From contig OX595987.1 of NCBI GenBank assembly GCA_951394045.1, positions 2,480,001-2,544,000 of the forward strand: DNA of 64,000 bases, in the 5' to 3' direction. Each line of letters opens with the position of its first letter. Within the stretch, counting starts at the first letter, position 1. This document shows positions 22,068-32,092 of the stretch, in pieces. The position numbers and the translations under genes were made by a program. A model generated the notes under the pieces. That model did no database searches, was not told the DNA's origin, and saw only the letters and a program-made list of their open reading frames with translations. The DNA comes from Nitzschia sp. DOCU1. Lineage: Eukaryota; Bacillariophyta; Bacillariophyceae; Bacillariales; Bacillariaceae.

Positions 22068-24611
22068 TCAATCCACTTTTAACACCTCTCCATCCTTCTG
22101 GCCGCGACGCTCTCTGATTGCATCCAGAATATATTGACTAGGTTCAAGGTTGTGAATTTTCATTGTCTTGAGTAGCTCGTTCATTCTGCGTTCTTGATTC
22201 GACTCCTTGCCCTTCAAGATGGCTTTCATCCACGTATTGTACGTCGCATGATCTGGTGTGAGAACGGGGTTCCCGCGTAGAATCATTTCCAGAATCAAGC
22301 TTTCGATCTTTGTCGACGCAGTGGGATCGCCGCTATTTGCCCACGCATTGACCGCACTGTTGAAGGATACAAGATCGGCGACAATTCCACGTGCGTTCAT
22401 TTCGCGAAGAATGAGATCCGCTCGTTCCCCGGATTGTCTCTCGTTCGAACGAGCCCACGCATGCAAGAGGATGTTGTAAGTTTTAACGGTTGGCTTCAAG
22501 CCCGAAAAGCCGCTGCGTTCGCACAGTTCCTCCATCAGGAGAACAATGGACTCAACTCGACGAGGCTTGATTTTGTTTGACCACGCGAGAAGCACTCGAT
22601 GGAACGGTTCACGATCAGCTATCCAATCGTCGGTGGTTGCTGCCACTCTGCACAATTCCTTTAGGACATTCTCCGCCTTTTCGATTTGGCCAAATGCTAT
22701 CCACGCATCAACAAGGGCAAGAAAGGTGGCTCGAGTCGGAACCAGTTCTTTGTCTTCCCTAAATGTGGCCTCGTAGTCTTGAAATCCATCCAGAGCATCT
22801 TTCTGATGCTTGGCATATCGTGCATAACACGCAAATATCTTGTTGTAGGTGATAATATCCGGCTTGCAATGGTTCTCAAACATTCGTTTCCAGATTTGAC
22901 GCAGTCGATGATCGTCCTTCGTGTTGTTCACACAAGATGCAAGCAGTGTATTCCATGAGATCAAATTGGGTTTCCCATTCACACGTTCCTCCTCGGTGGC
23001 AACAAAAAAGTCGTCGAGTAGTTTGAATACATGATGAAATTCGCCTTGTCCGCAATAGCGGAAACATTTGAACACGGCATTCCAGGTCCGATCGTTCGGC
23101 TTGAGCTCGTCATCATTCAATGCCAAGTCCTCCATGTGGCGAAGGATTGCCACCGCCCGGCGCCATGCGTCAATCCTTCCAGAGTTTGCCCATGCGTCGA
23201 GAATGAGATTGTAAGTCGTAAGAGTTGGAGGGGTCTCGTGTGATCCACTCGTATGTAGGTCATGCATTTGTTGTAGCAACGATTCAGCTTGCTCTGGCTC
23301 GCCCGCCTTGGCCCACCCTGAAAGGACGGCACGGAAAGCGCGTTCATCAATCTCCGCCAACGAGTTCGAAAGGACTTCCTGCAGCAATCCATTGGCCCGG
23401 TCGGGCTTGCCCGCCTTGGACCAAGCTGACATAGCTATTGTAAACGCAGCCGCATCTGGTTCCCAATCTGGATCACGGGTTTCCTTGTACATCATCTGCA
23501 ACCGACGAAGTAGTTTCTCGGCCTCCTCACCTTGCCCGAGCTGGGCATGGCCTTGCATCAACGTTGAAAATGAAATGACATTGGGCTTGGCTGACTCCAA
23601 ACCCGCCTCATACAGCTCTATCATTTGATTCAGCAAGGTATCTGCCTTTTGCATCGCCTCGAGCGTTTCCAGTCGCGTGTAGGCCAGCAAGACCGTCGAA
23701 AACGATATTGAGTCCGGGCCTACGCCGTTCTGGCTTAGCAGTAACGATTGAAGAACTTCTTCTGCCCGTGTTGCATCCTTCTGTTCGGCCAAGGCATGAA
23801 TCAACATGTTATAAACTACCGTATTAGGGCGGAGATTGAGCCATCCTTGTTCGTGACATGAATGAAGCCGCTCAAACCACGCCTCGATGCGTTGTGGCGA
23901 GTCGGAACGTCCACTGGTCACCCAAGCCTTCATTACCACACCCACCGAGACTGTCGTAGGCTGCACTAAAAAGTTTTGATTTTCATGAGATTCATGAAAC
24001 ATCCAATCCAACAAGGATTCGGCAAACTCTACGCCATTCTCCATGTCATTGGCGTTGCTGCCGGCCGCTTCCAGAATCATGGTATAAATGGCTGTATCAG
24101 CCTGCAAGTGACCCTGTGCCGTCCACTCTCTAATCTTGCAAACAAGTTCTGATGGCTGGATATACATGGCGGCCTTGATGGGCGAATCGATGTAAGCGTC
24201 TCGCCATTGAAACGTGGCAGCATTTAACAGCCTCTGAAGATCCTTCCGCCATGGCGACTCTGGCAAATGACGCATCTCCTCTATTAAGCGATCAACCAGC
24301 CGAAACGCAGCTTCACCACTTCGATCCAAATGCAAACTATCTCGTATGACGACTTCGACTTTGTCCCAGCCAAAAGTGTCCTTGATAGAGCCAACGGGGG
24401 ATTCCAGGATTTCGCCGATTTGTGCCGACAACTTAGGAGGGCTTGATTCATGGGAAAAGTGACATCGTAGCGTCTTGAAGGTCCCTGCACCCGGATACAA
24501 GAAGGTAGGATCACAAGACCCCAAGCCCCTGGGTAATCGGGACAAGGCTCCTGGGGATTTGTACGACGACAGACACGCCCGCTGAAAGAAAGTGGCTACG
24601 TGTCTTGACAT
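22068..24611 (-). CDS. Pentatricopeptide repeat (PPR) protein, probably organellar
   Basis: 847 residues, intronless, from the first ATG at 24611. From about residue 190 to 830 it is built of 35-residue PPR units with the typical helix-A pattern, for example NTVVYNMLIHALAEQKDATRAEEVL, NVISFSTLMQGHAQLGQGEEAEKLL, TLTTYNLILDAWANSGRIDAW and TVKTYNILLHAWARSNERQSGERAD. Roughly fourteen to sixteen units can be counted. PPR arrays bind single-stranded RNA one base per repeat and act in organellar RNA stability, processing or translation. The N-terminus (MSRHVATFFQRACLSSYK...RLPRGLG) is basic and Ser/Arg-rich without a signal peptide, favouring mitochondria over the plastid. No DYW or SMR tail is present. 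Confidence 0.93.
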   Translation of the reverse strand: MSRHVATFFQRACLSSYKSPGALSRLPRGLGSCDPTFLYPGAGTFKTLRCHFSHESSPPKLSAQIGEILESPVGSIKDTFGWDKVEVVIRDSLHLDRSGEAAFRLVDRLIEEMRHLPESPWRKDLQRLLNAATFQWRDAYIDSPIKAAMYIQPSELVCKIREWTAQGHLQADTAIYTMILEAAGSNANDMENGVEFAESLLDWMFHESHENQNFLVQPTTVSVGVVMKAWVTSGRSDSPQRIEAWFERLHSCHEQGWLNLRPNTVVYNMLIHALAEQKDATRAEEVLQSLLLSQNGVGPDSISFSTVLLAYTRLETLEAMQKADTLLNQMIELYEAGLESAKPNVISFSTLMQGHAQLGQGEEAEKLLRRLQMMYKETRDPDWEPDAAAFTIAMSAWSKAGKPDRANGLLQEVLSNSLAEIDERAFRAVLSGWAKAGEPEQAESLLQQMHDLHTSGSHETPPTLTTYNLILDAWANSGRIDAWRRAVAILRHMEDLALNDDELKPNDRTWNAVFKCFRYCGQGEFHHVFKLLDDFFVATEEERVNGKPNLISWNTLLASCVNNTKDDHRLRQIWKRMFENHCKPDIITYNKIFACYARYAKHQKDALDGFQDYEATFREDKELVPTRATFLALVDAWIAFGQIEKAENVLKELCRVAATTDDWIADREPFHRVLLAWSNKIKPRRVESIVLLMEELCERSGFSGLKPTVKTYNILLHAWARSNERQSGERADLILREMNARGIVADLVSFNSAVNAWANSGDPTASTKIESLILEMILRGNPVLTPDHATYNTWMKAILKGKESNQERRMNELLKTMKIHNLEPSQYILDAIRERRGQKDGEVLKVD

Positions 24612-25096
24612 TGCGCCATCCACTGTAATTTCTATCGCACGTCTTCACTCGCAACTTGAAGCCATTCCTCCGATATCTGACTGTGCCTGCTATCTAGAAA
24701 ATGTTTCCATGGTATTCGAGGCTATCTATCTCTTGCAGATTCAAGTTAGAGGAAGGACAATTGACAATGGCAGAGTAAAATTTTGTTGTAGCTCTTCCGC
24801 CGCCACTTTCTTTCGTTTCGACCCGTTGGATTTTGGTCTGGACGTCAGCTGCAAACCGAACGGCGCGCGCAAAAACTTTCACTCTCCTCCACAAATCCGA
24901 AGTCTACGTGAAATCCTACGGCAAGCTGGTATTGTCTGTCTTCGTCCGTTGATCGGCGGCACGTCTCTGCATTTTGACCATGGATACGAACAGCAACATC
25001 TCATAAAAACCATACAAACCGACATCTTTTGTTTGTTTGTAGTGTCTGCTCGCCTCTTTTGCGACAAGAAAGAAAAAGAGAAGTTTCCACAAGTGC
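24612..25096. other. Divergent promoter, PPR gene / helicase
   Basis: 485 bp. Open frames on both strands here show no family resemblance and overlap the probable 5' UTRs. No gene called. Confidence 0.45.
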
Positions 25097-28000
25097 ATGT
25101 CTTTCGTTCCTGCCCCTCAGCAGGCGAACGCCGCCGGTGCTAACAATGCTAACTCCAGCAATACCCCCGTGAACACTTCCAACGCGGCTGCGGCCGCGCC
25201 AGAGTCCGACCAGGACCTTGTGTTCAAACTCCGTACTTTCGATGTGTACTGGGTCGATAAGTCTGCGTTGATGTACAAGGATGGTATTGACAAGGTATGT
25301 TTTGTTTGTTTGTTTTGGGGGTTAATTTGCCACCATGGTGGAGAAGGAATCGGTGGAATCGAGAATGTGCCAAATGTCTCGTAGGATTCTACGCGATTTG
25401 GATACCGAATATGAGATCGCATCTGACACTGCTTGGCATTTCACTATTATTTCTATACTATAGTCATTTGATCGAGAAACCAAAAAGAAAATCATCACCA
25501 TCAAGCAGCGCTCTTCCATTCCTCTCATTCTACGTGATATGGCACCTCCTAGCGGTTCCATTTTCGACCCTGGAGCCAAGTGGGACGAGGAAAAGGAACG
25601 CCGTCGTGTTCAGGAGGAAAAGGCCAGTGACGACCCTGCTGCTGCCGGCAAGGGTGGTGCCAAGAAGGGAGGAAAAGGCGGCGGTGGAGGAGGAGGCGGA
25701 AAGAAGGCCGGTGAGAAGAAAAAGTCGTCTGCTGACGCCATTAAGGAGACCAACGCAGCCGAGAAAGCCAAGAAGGATCTTACTCGCGACTTGGAAAAGC
25801 TCTCGAACCTTCGTACCCTCAAGTCGCTACAGGATACTTCTTGCGACACCAACAGCGGAAAGATCCATCGCATGATCAAGATGCTTCACCTCTGTGTCTG
25901 CGATCTCAGGCAAGGAGCCGTGGGCGCCACTGAAGCTGAAGTCCTAGACATTCTATGGGCTCTGGAGGAAATGCCGTCCTTCAAGAAAGCGGATGACGAG
26001 GTGACTTTGGAAAAGGCCGCGAAGAAAGAAGAAAAGAAGGACGATAAAAAGGATAAAAAGAAGAAGGATGACAAGAAAGACGCGAAGAAAGACAAGAAGG
26101 ATAAGAAGAAAGATCCCAAGGAGGAAGTCAAGACCGAGAAAATCGTCCTGTCAACCGAGGCCCAGACTCTCAAGAACCTCTACAAGGAAGGAGGTGACAG
26201 CCGTGGATCGTACAAAGATTCTCTGAAGTACGCGCGCAAGCTTATGGACGGCAAGGAGAACTTGATCTCGTTCCAGTTGACTGAAATGGCTGACCGTCTG
26301 CCTCCTCTTAGTCGATACAACCGCAAGTTTCAGTTGGAAGATTGGCAGTGCGATATCCTCCAGGCGATTGACAACAGAGAATCTGCTGTTGTGTGCGCTC
26401 CTACCTCCTCGGGTAAAACGCTTCTCAGTACTTACACCTGTAAGAATGCAAAGGGAACCGTCCTCTTTGTTTTGCCCAGCGAGGTGCTGGTCTGGCAAGT
26501 TGCTTCGACGTATTACCAGTTCTTCAAGGGGAATGTTACAGTTTGTACCGAACAGATTACGTTCCAAGAAGTCACTGGTGATGCTCAAGTGTACATTGGA
26601 ACCCCTCTTGCCTTGGAGCGCAGTCTCAGCAAGGTTCGCGGCATTGCCGGTGACGAAATGACAAAGGGAGAGCGTGAATTCATGATCCTTGATGGTGGTT
26701 TCCACATGTTTGACTACCTTGTACTGGACGAGGTCCACACCTTGAACGGTCCCGAGGGGGACGCACTCCAGCGTCTTATCAAATGCTGCAACTGTCCTGT
26801 TTTGGCCCTGAGTGCGACGATTGGAAATGCTGTGCAACTTAAGGATTGGTTTGCTCAGGTGTTGAACATGCACATCAAGTCGACCATCATTGACGATACC
26901 GTGGAAGACCAAGACGTCATTCTCAAGGAGCATTACGCTCGTTTCATCAACTTGCAACGTTACGTTGTAACATACGCTGATGGAAAGGATGGCAAGAAGA
27001 AAGCCAAGCTTGCCAAGCTCCATCCCGTGGCTGCGATGACTGCAGAACGGCTTGAAAAGGAACCGGACCTCGTCGCCGCCCTCTCAATGACTCCTTCCGA
27101 TATGATGACGTTGTGGAAGCGTCTGAAAGCAATGTTCCCTGGCACTGTCCTCGAGGACTTGGACGATCCCGACAACTTCTTCAATCAATACGTTGATGAA
27201 AGCAAGCGTATCACTCTAAACCAGACAAAGGAGTATGAAACTCGTTTGAAGGCTCGTTTGGCGGTGCTGAGCAAGTCGCACCCCGACCTCTATGAAAAAC
27301 TCCGCGTCGCTCAGGAACCCCCTCCACTAGAAGCAAAGAAGGATGTAAGCGACGATCTGTACGACGTCGTGATGCAGCTGAAAGCCAGCGACCTTCTACC
27401 GGCAGTTGCTTTCCAGCTCAATACCTACGGCGCCTTTGACATGTTCAAGAAGGTTCTTGGTCGCCTCGAGAGCGAACAAGTAACTGAATTCCCCGACTAC
27501 AGAAAGGATCTCATCAAAGTTGCACGCGAGAAGGCGCTCTTGAGAAAGGTGGCTGCTGGTAAGGCCAGCCGCGAAAACCAAGCGGAAGCCGAGGAGGACG
27601 CCAAGTCCGGATTCGTAGACGAGTCTATGATCAACGAGGATACTACTCGTCCTCACGACAAGTACGTGCTGTCTGGCGCTGGAAAGCGATTGAACTTTAG
27701 TGAGGTGGAAGACATCATCGCTGACATGAAGAAGTCTGGAGAAAAGGTTGATATCAACCATGCCCTTATCCGAGGTCTGCGTCGTGGTATTGCCATCTAC
27801 ACGAACGAAGTTGGCTTTTCGTGCTATCGTCGCCAGGTGCAGATGCTCGCACAACAGGGACGTCTCGCAATTGTTTTCTCCGACTCTGCTCTGGCATATG
27901 GGGTCAACATGCCCTTCCGTTCCTGCATCTTTTGCGGTGATATGGGAGATGATCTTACTCCTCTCATTGCTCAACAGATGCAAGGTCGTGCTGGCCGTCG

Positions 28001-29063
28001 TGGTATGGATGTTCAAGGAAATATCGTCTACCTTGGTATGGAGTGGCCTTACATTGAAAACCTCATGCTCGGTCAGATCAGCCATGTCACCGGAAAGGAA
28101 CCTCGCTACCCCATCATGGCTCTGCAACAAGCGCTTGCGGCCTCTAACGACCCGGATGACACCAGAAAATTCGTCCACGATAACAATGAAAATCCAGCGT
28201 TCGCCAGTGCCGTTCGAAAGATCCAGCGATCGCAAAAGTGTTTCCCCACTGTTACGGAAGAACAAATGGAATGGATGTGCAATACTTCCCTCGGAGATTT
28301 CTGTGAAGGCAAGGTGTCAAATGAGTACTTGGAACTGTCGCAAAACGTCATCAAGAAGCTTGGCTATGTGCACGAGGATATGACTCTAGCCATGGACCAC
28401 AACACTTTGACCATGGTCTGGGAAATGCACGAATACATGCCCATTGCTATCAATCTCTGCGCCGTGCTTGAACAGATGTACCTGCGCTTCTGCTACCAAA
28501 AGAGCAAGCAGTTCAAGGAAAGCGACTCAACTCAAAACGAGTTCCTTTCTGTGCTCATCCACGTCGTCGATCGACACCCGCCACCGGCGGAAGAAGAAAG
28601 CCTTCAGCAGTTGCTTCGAATCCAGGCCACGGAGGATGGCAAGCAGAACGACGACGCTGTCGCCTTGTGGCTTGAGACTGAAGAAACCCTACGCAAGCAG
28701 AAAACGCTCATCGATAGCCTCGATATCCCTGACGACCAAAAGGCTGCGATGCAACTAGAAATTCCTCCTGGCCTCGAGGAAGGCTCGTACGGTCCTCCTC
28801 TGGACAAGGGTGTCTACGAAATGCTCGTCTCCAAACAGAAGGGATTCCGCGATGACCAGACTACTGAACGCCGCAACGAGCTGAAGAACCGAGTTGTCAC
28901 GCTTGGACACATTTGCCAGATTGCGCACAACAACCTGCAACAGCCTCACGGCAAGTACGACCAATTGGAAGTGCACTTCCGTCGCATGTTTAGCAACATC
29001 AAGTACAGTGTTGCTGACATGATGAACCAGCTCACGGATCAAGATGACTTGACCGAAATCTAG
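25097..29063 (+). CDS. DExH RNA helicase, Ski2-like / DDX60-related
   Basis: Exons 25097-25294 and 25464-29063 are joined by a 169 bp intron (GACAAG|GTATGT...CTATAG|TCA, phase 0) into 1,265 residues. The N-terminus is Asn/Ala-rich. A Gly/Lys-rich linker (GGKGGGGGGGGKK) and a strongly Lys/Asp-rich block (KKDDKKDKKKKDDKKDAKK) precede the helicase core: motif I CAPTSSGKT (about residues 377-385), motif II DEVH (about 486), motif III SAT (about 515) and motif VI QQMQGRAGRRGMD (about 903-915). The text after motif VI, VQGNIVYLGM, and the long helical C-terminus resemble DDX60, a Ski2 relative that in animals is linked to viral RNA sensing and exosome-type decay. Motif V-like VFSDSALAYGVNMP is intact. 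The position that usually reads H-H-A-G in Ski2-like enzymes reads TNEVG. The biological role in this organism is not known. It could be a general 3'-5' RNA helicase. Confidence 0.86.
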
Positions 29064-29183
29064 GCTCCCATGCCTTCTTAGGCCACGAGCCAATCGCCCC
29101 TTCTTTTCACGTCCTTCCTTTGATAAGACATTAACCAATATAGGACCAAACCATCCTCTTTTCATATTTGAACATGTCTAGTT

Positions 29184-30845
29184 TTATGTCTTCCACATTA
29201 TTGTCAACACGGCAAGAATTTCCAGAGACAAGGACTGCGCCAAGAGGAACCAATTCCCCAAACTATGTTGCCCAAGGATGACTAGGCACGATGTGTCTGT
29301 AATGTCTTGGAATCGTTGACAAAAGCCAGACGTTTGAGTATCGAGCAAATAATCACCGAGCGGCTCAAAGGCGGGCACTGCCAAGAAGAGGGATGCCGAG
29401 AAAATAACACCACACAAGCATGGTTGGAGACACCGCAATACGGCCTTGTAGAACCAAACTGCCTTGGAATGGTTGGGTGATCGCCAAGCGGATACAGCGG
29501 CGGCCGTGGCAATCATTGGAAAGACATACACAAGTGACAACAACACAATGCCCAGAGACAGGAGCATCCATTGGTCCGTGCCAGCGGCAAAGCCTCGTTG
29601 CGCCAAAACGCCTGGTACCTGAAAAAAGCCAACTTCAAACGAGACTTCCTCCATGAAACTTGCCACGAGTCCATCAAATGTGATCCGAAAGAGGGGCAGA
29701 AACAGAGCTGGAATCCAAAGGACTACTGTCAAAATCATCAGTTCATAAATGACGAATCGTTTCCAAGAGGCCATGTCCGGGTCTGCCACCACGAATGATG
29801 GCGATGCATGACTGACACGAGGAGCAACCCCACTCCTTTCGACCGGCTGTTCACCCTCCTCTGCATCCAACAACAAAAGTGGTCGTTGAAGCTCTTGAAA
29901 CGCTCCATCGGGAGGTGCCCGGGGGTGCTCCTGACGAGTATATCGGGGAGTCGATGGGTTCGCCGACGATGATTCGTTGGCGGGTGGCTGATAGGCTTCT
30001 TGGGAAACCACTCGTAATAGTACCACCACACACAAGGCACACGCCATTCCCAATGTATAGCACACAATCCCCCCTCTTGTTCGGTTGGTAACTAGAAACT
30101 CACTGTGATTGTTTTCGAGTGACACGGAAGAGGTTCCAACGTCCAAAATGGCCAACATGAAAAAGGCCAAGAAGCAAATCCGCACCATGAAATGTTCGAC
30201 CAAAACGCGAGGATTAAAGCCTAGCAAATCGGCTGCCATGGTTCGTGATTGCGTGTGACCTACGATTGCTGCTTGATAGTCCCCATATGTCCATAAAGGA
30301 CAAAGAAGCATGCAAAGACAGGGACATATCAAGCACGTCAGGACTAAAATCATGGCTGGCCAATCTTGATCCGCCCCGAGTAGCATGGACAATAAAGACG
30401 CCAGTGTCGTCTTTTGCAATGTTTGATCGGTAGAAAACTCCAAATTGTTCGTACTAGAAAGCAACGACGAGCCCCCGACTGTGATTTTCAAGTGCGTTTC
30501 AAACCAGGCACTCGAAAGAAATGAGGCCCACACGAGGCAAATCTGCAACAAACATAAAGTGCCTGCTCCCAGTGTAACAAACGTCGTATGAAGTAGAAAA
30601 GACGAAGACATGGGTTCCATCACATCTCTCTGTAACGACGAGGTGCTTGTCGGATCTTCAATAAAAAAGGGCGCTGCTGCGGCTTGTTCGGACGTGGACT
30701 GAGCGATCAAACGTTCCAACGGCGACTGATCCATGTCGGAAGATGACGCGCCGCCCAGAAGAGCTGGAGTCGCATTTCCTTGGGATAACGAGTCACCCAA
30801 CAACGGCGATGGATCTCTGCTACTTGGTGCTGTTGTCGTTGTCAT
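29184..30845 (-). CDS. Multi-pass membrane protein, PqiA-like
   Basis: 553 residues from the ATG at 30845 (context CACCATGAC). The frame also has ATGs upstream, but the extra N-terminus looks non-coding. After a Ser/Thr-rich cytosolic N-terminus (about 100 residues) come two similar membrane modules. Each has four hydrophobic segments and a conserved CPLWTYGDYQAAIVGHT-type loop in the first module and a PLFRITFDG.V-type loop in the second. This two-module layout is that of bacterial paraquat-inducible protein A, an inner-membrane partner of the PqiB/MCE lipid-transport tunnel. PqiA-domain proteins are known to me from diatoms and other algae. Possible roles are lipid transport or membrane stress; this is inference only. 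A low-complexity loop (about residues 285-350) separates the modules. Confidence 0.65.
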   Translation of the reverse strand: MTTTTAPSSRDPSPLLGDSLSQGNATPALLGGASSSDMDQSPLERLIAQSTSEQAAAAPFFIEDPTSTSSLQRDVMEPMSSSFLLHTTFVTLGAGTLCLLQICLVWASFLSSAWFETHLKITVGGSSLLSSTNNLEFSTDQTLQKTTLASLLSMLLGADQDWPAMILVLTCLICPCLCMLLCPLWTYGDYQAAIVGHTQSRTMAADLLGFNPRVLVEHFMVRICFLAFFMLAILDVGTSSVSLENNHSEFLVTNRTRGGIVCYTLGMACALCVVVLLRVVSQEAYQPPANESSSANPSTPRYTRQEHPRAPPDGAFQELQRPLLLLDAEEGEQPVERSGVAPRVSHASPSFVVADPDMASWKRFVIYELMILTVVLWIPALFLPLFRITFDGLVASFMEEVSFEVGFFQVPGVLAQRGFAAGTDQWMLLSLGIVLLSLVYVFPMIATAAAVSAWRSPNHSKAVWFYKAVLRCLQPCLCGVIFSASLFLAVPAFEPLGDYLLDTQTSGFCQRFQDITDTSCLVILGQHSLGNWFLLAQSLSLEILAVLTIMWKT

Positions 30846-31219
30846 GGTGATATATTGAGAAAAGTACTGCTCTATCTTGAAAGCAGAAAAGGTGACAATG
30901 ATGACAGCACTCAACGTTCTTCCTTTCTTCTTTTTCTCACGCATTCCGACACAATAGATCTCGTACTTTGCTGTAGTGGTAGTTTGTGTACCCATGTGCG
31001 TACCTATTCTATTGTGGTCATTTGAGTCAATTGTCAAGTCTCATCATCCGATCTCTCGTGTCACGTACGCACGTGGTCGCATTTCTCATTTTCCCTCGCG
31101 CCGATTGATGTCGAGATCATGTTGGCAGCTTTCATGCCGCTACACATCAACCCCATTAACCCCATTGAAAAAGTATCGTATTGTCCTTCCAAAAGTGATA
31201 CACTTGTTCCGTTAGACAA
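30846..31219. other. Divergent promoter, PqiA-like / Mpv17-like
   Basis: 374 bp between divergent starts, A/T-rich with no gene signal beyond short shadow frames. Confidence 0.45.
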
Positions 31220-32005
31220 ATGAACTCTCTTCGGTATTTCGTCGCTTGGTTGTTGACACTTTCCTTGTCCAACGCATCGGCCTTTAATCCCTTATTTTCC
31301 CGAGCATCCCGACCAACGACTCCACACACCCATTTCTCAAATATCAAGCCAGCCGTGTCGATTCGGGGTGGAGAGCAGCAGCAGCCAGCTCCTGTCACCA
31401 ATGGAGCAGCCGCAGCACTACCAGGAATTGCTGCCATGGGCAACCTTCTGGCCACGGCAGGACGCATTTACACGCAACAACTGGACAAGTTCCCCATTGT
31501 TACCAAAAGTTATACGGCCGGTCTTATTTTTGGATTAAGTGATTACATTGCGCAAACAATTGAAAAGACGGACGAGAAATCCAAGCTAGACAAGACACGT
31601 CTCCTTGCTACAACTCTAGTGGGTTTGCTCTACTTTGGCCCAGCCGCCCATTATTGGTACGAAATCATCTTTCGCTTATTGCCAGGAAGTTCGCTTTGGT
31701 CGACGTTACAAAAGGCCTTTTGGGGACAAGTCATTTTTGGACCATCCTTTACTTGTATTTTCTTTGCCACGAGTTTGTTACAATCGGGACAATTTTCGTT
31801 GGGGGCGTGGGGCCAAAAAATCAAAACGGATTTGCCAGGAGCCTGGTTGGCCGGAGTCGGCTTTTGGCCATTGGTGGATTTGATTAGCTACTCCATGATT
31901 CCTGTCAAGTGGATTCCACTGTTTATCAACATGTGTTCGTTGGTATGGACTGTCTATCTCTCGATTGTTTCCAATCGAAGTAGCCGTAAGCAGTCGACAA
32001 AGTAA
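31220..32005 (+). CDS. Mpv17/PMP22 family membrane protein, plastid-targeted
   Basis: 261 residues, intronless. Residues 1-21 are a signal peptide ending NASA, followed by Phe22 (NASAF), the classic diatom plastid import motif, then a Ser/Arg-rich transit part. The mature protein has the Mpv17/PMP22 order: YTQQLDKFPIVTKSYTAGLIFGLSDYIAQ (about 88-116), a conserved GPAAHYWYEIIFRLLPG, KAFWGQVIFGPSF and the C-terminal signature LPGAWLAGVGFWPLVDLISYSMIPVKWIPLFINM. Family members are four-helix inner-membrane or peroxisomal proteins thought to form channels and to affect reactive oxygen and nucleotide pools. Location in a plastid envelope or thylakoid is inferred from the presequence. Confidence 0.93.
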   Translation: MNSLRYFVAWLLTLSLSNASAFNPLFSRASRPTTPHTHFSNIKPAVSIRGGEQQQPAPVTNGAAAALPGIAAMGNLLATAGRIYTQQLDKFPIVTKSYTAGLIFGLSDYIAQTIEKTDEKSKLDKTRLLATTLVGLLYFGPAAHYWYEIIFRLLPGSSLWSTLQKAFWGQVIFGPSFTCIFFATSLLQSGQFSLGAWGQKIKTDLPGAWLAGVGFWPLVDLISYSMIPVKWIPLFINMCSLVWTVYLSIVSNRSSRKQSTK

Positions 32006-32092
32006 ACCCATGTAGAACAATGTCAGCAAAATGAAGCATCAAATATGCGTCTATATGGTATTTTACAAACGATATAACAACACTAATGGCGT

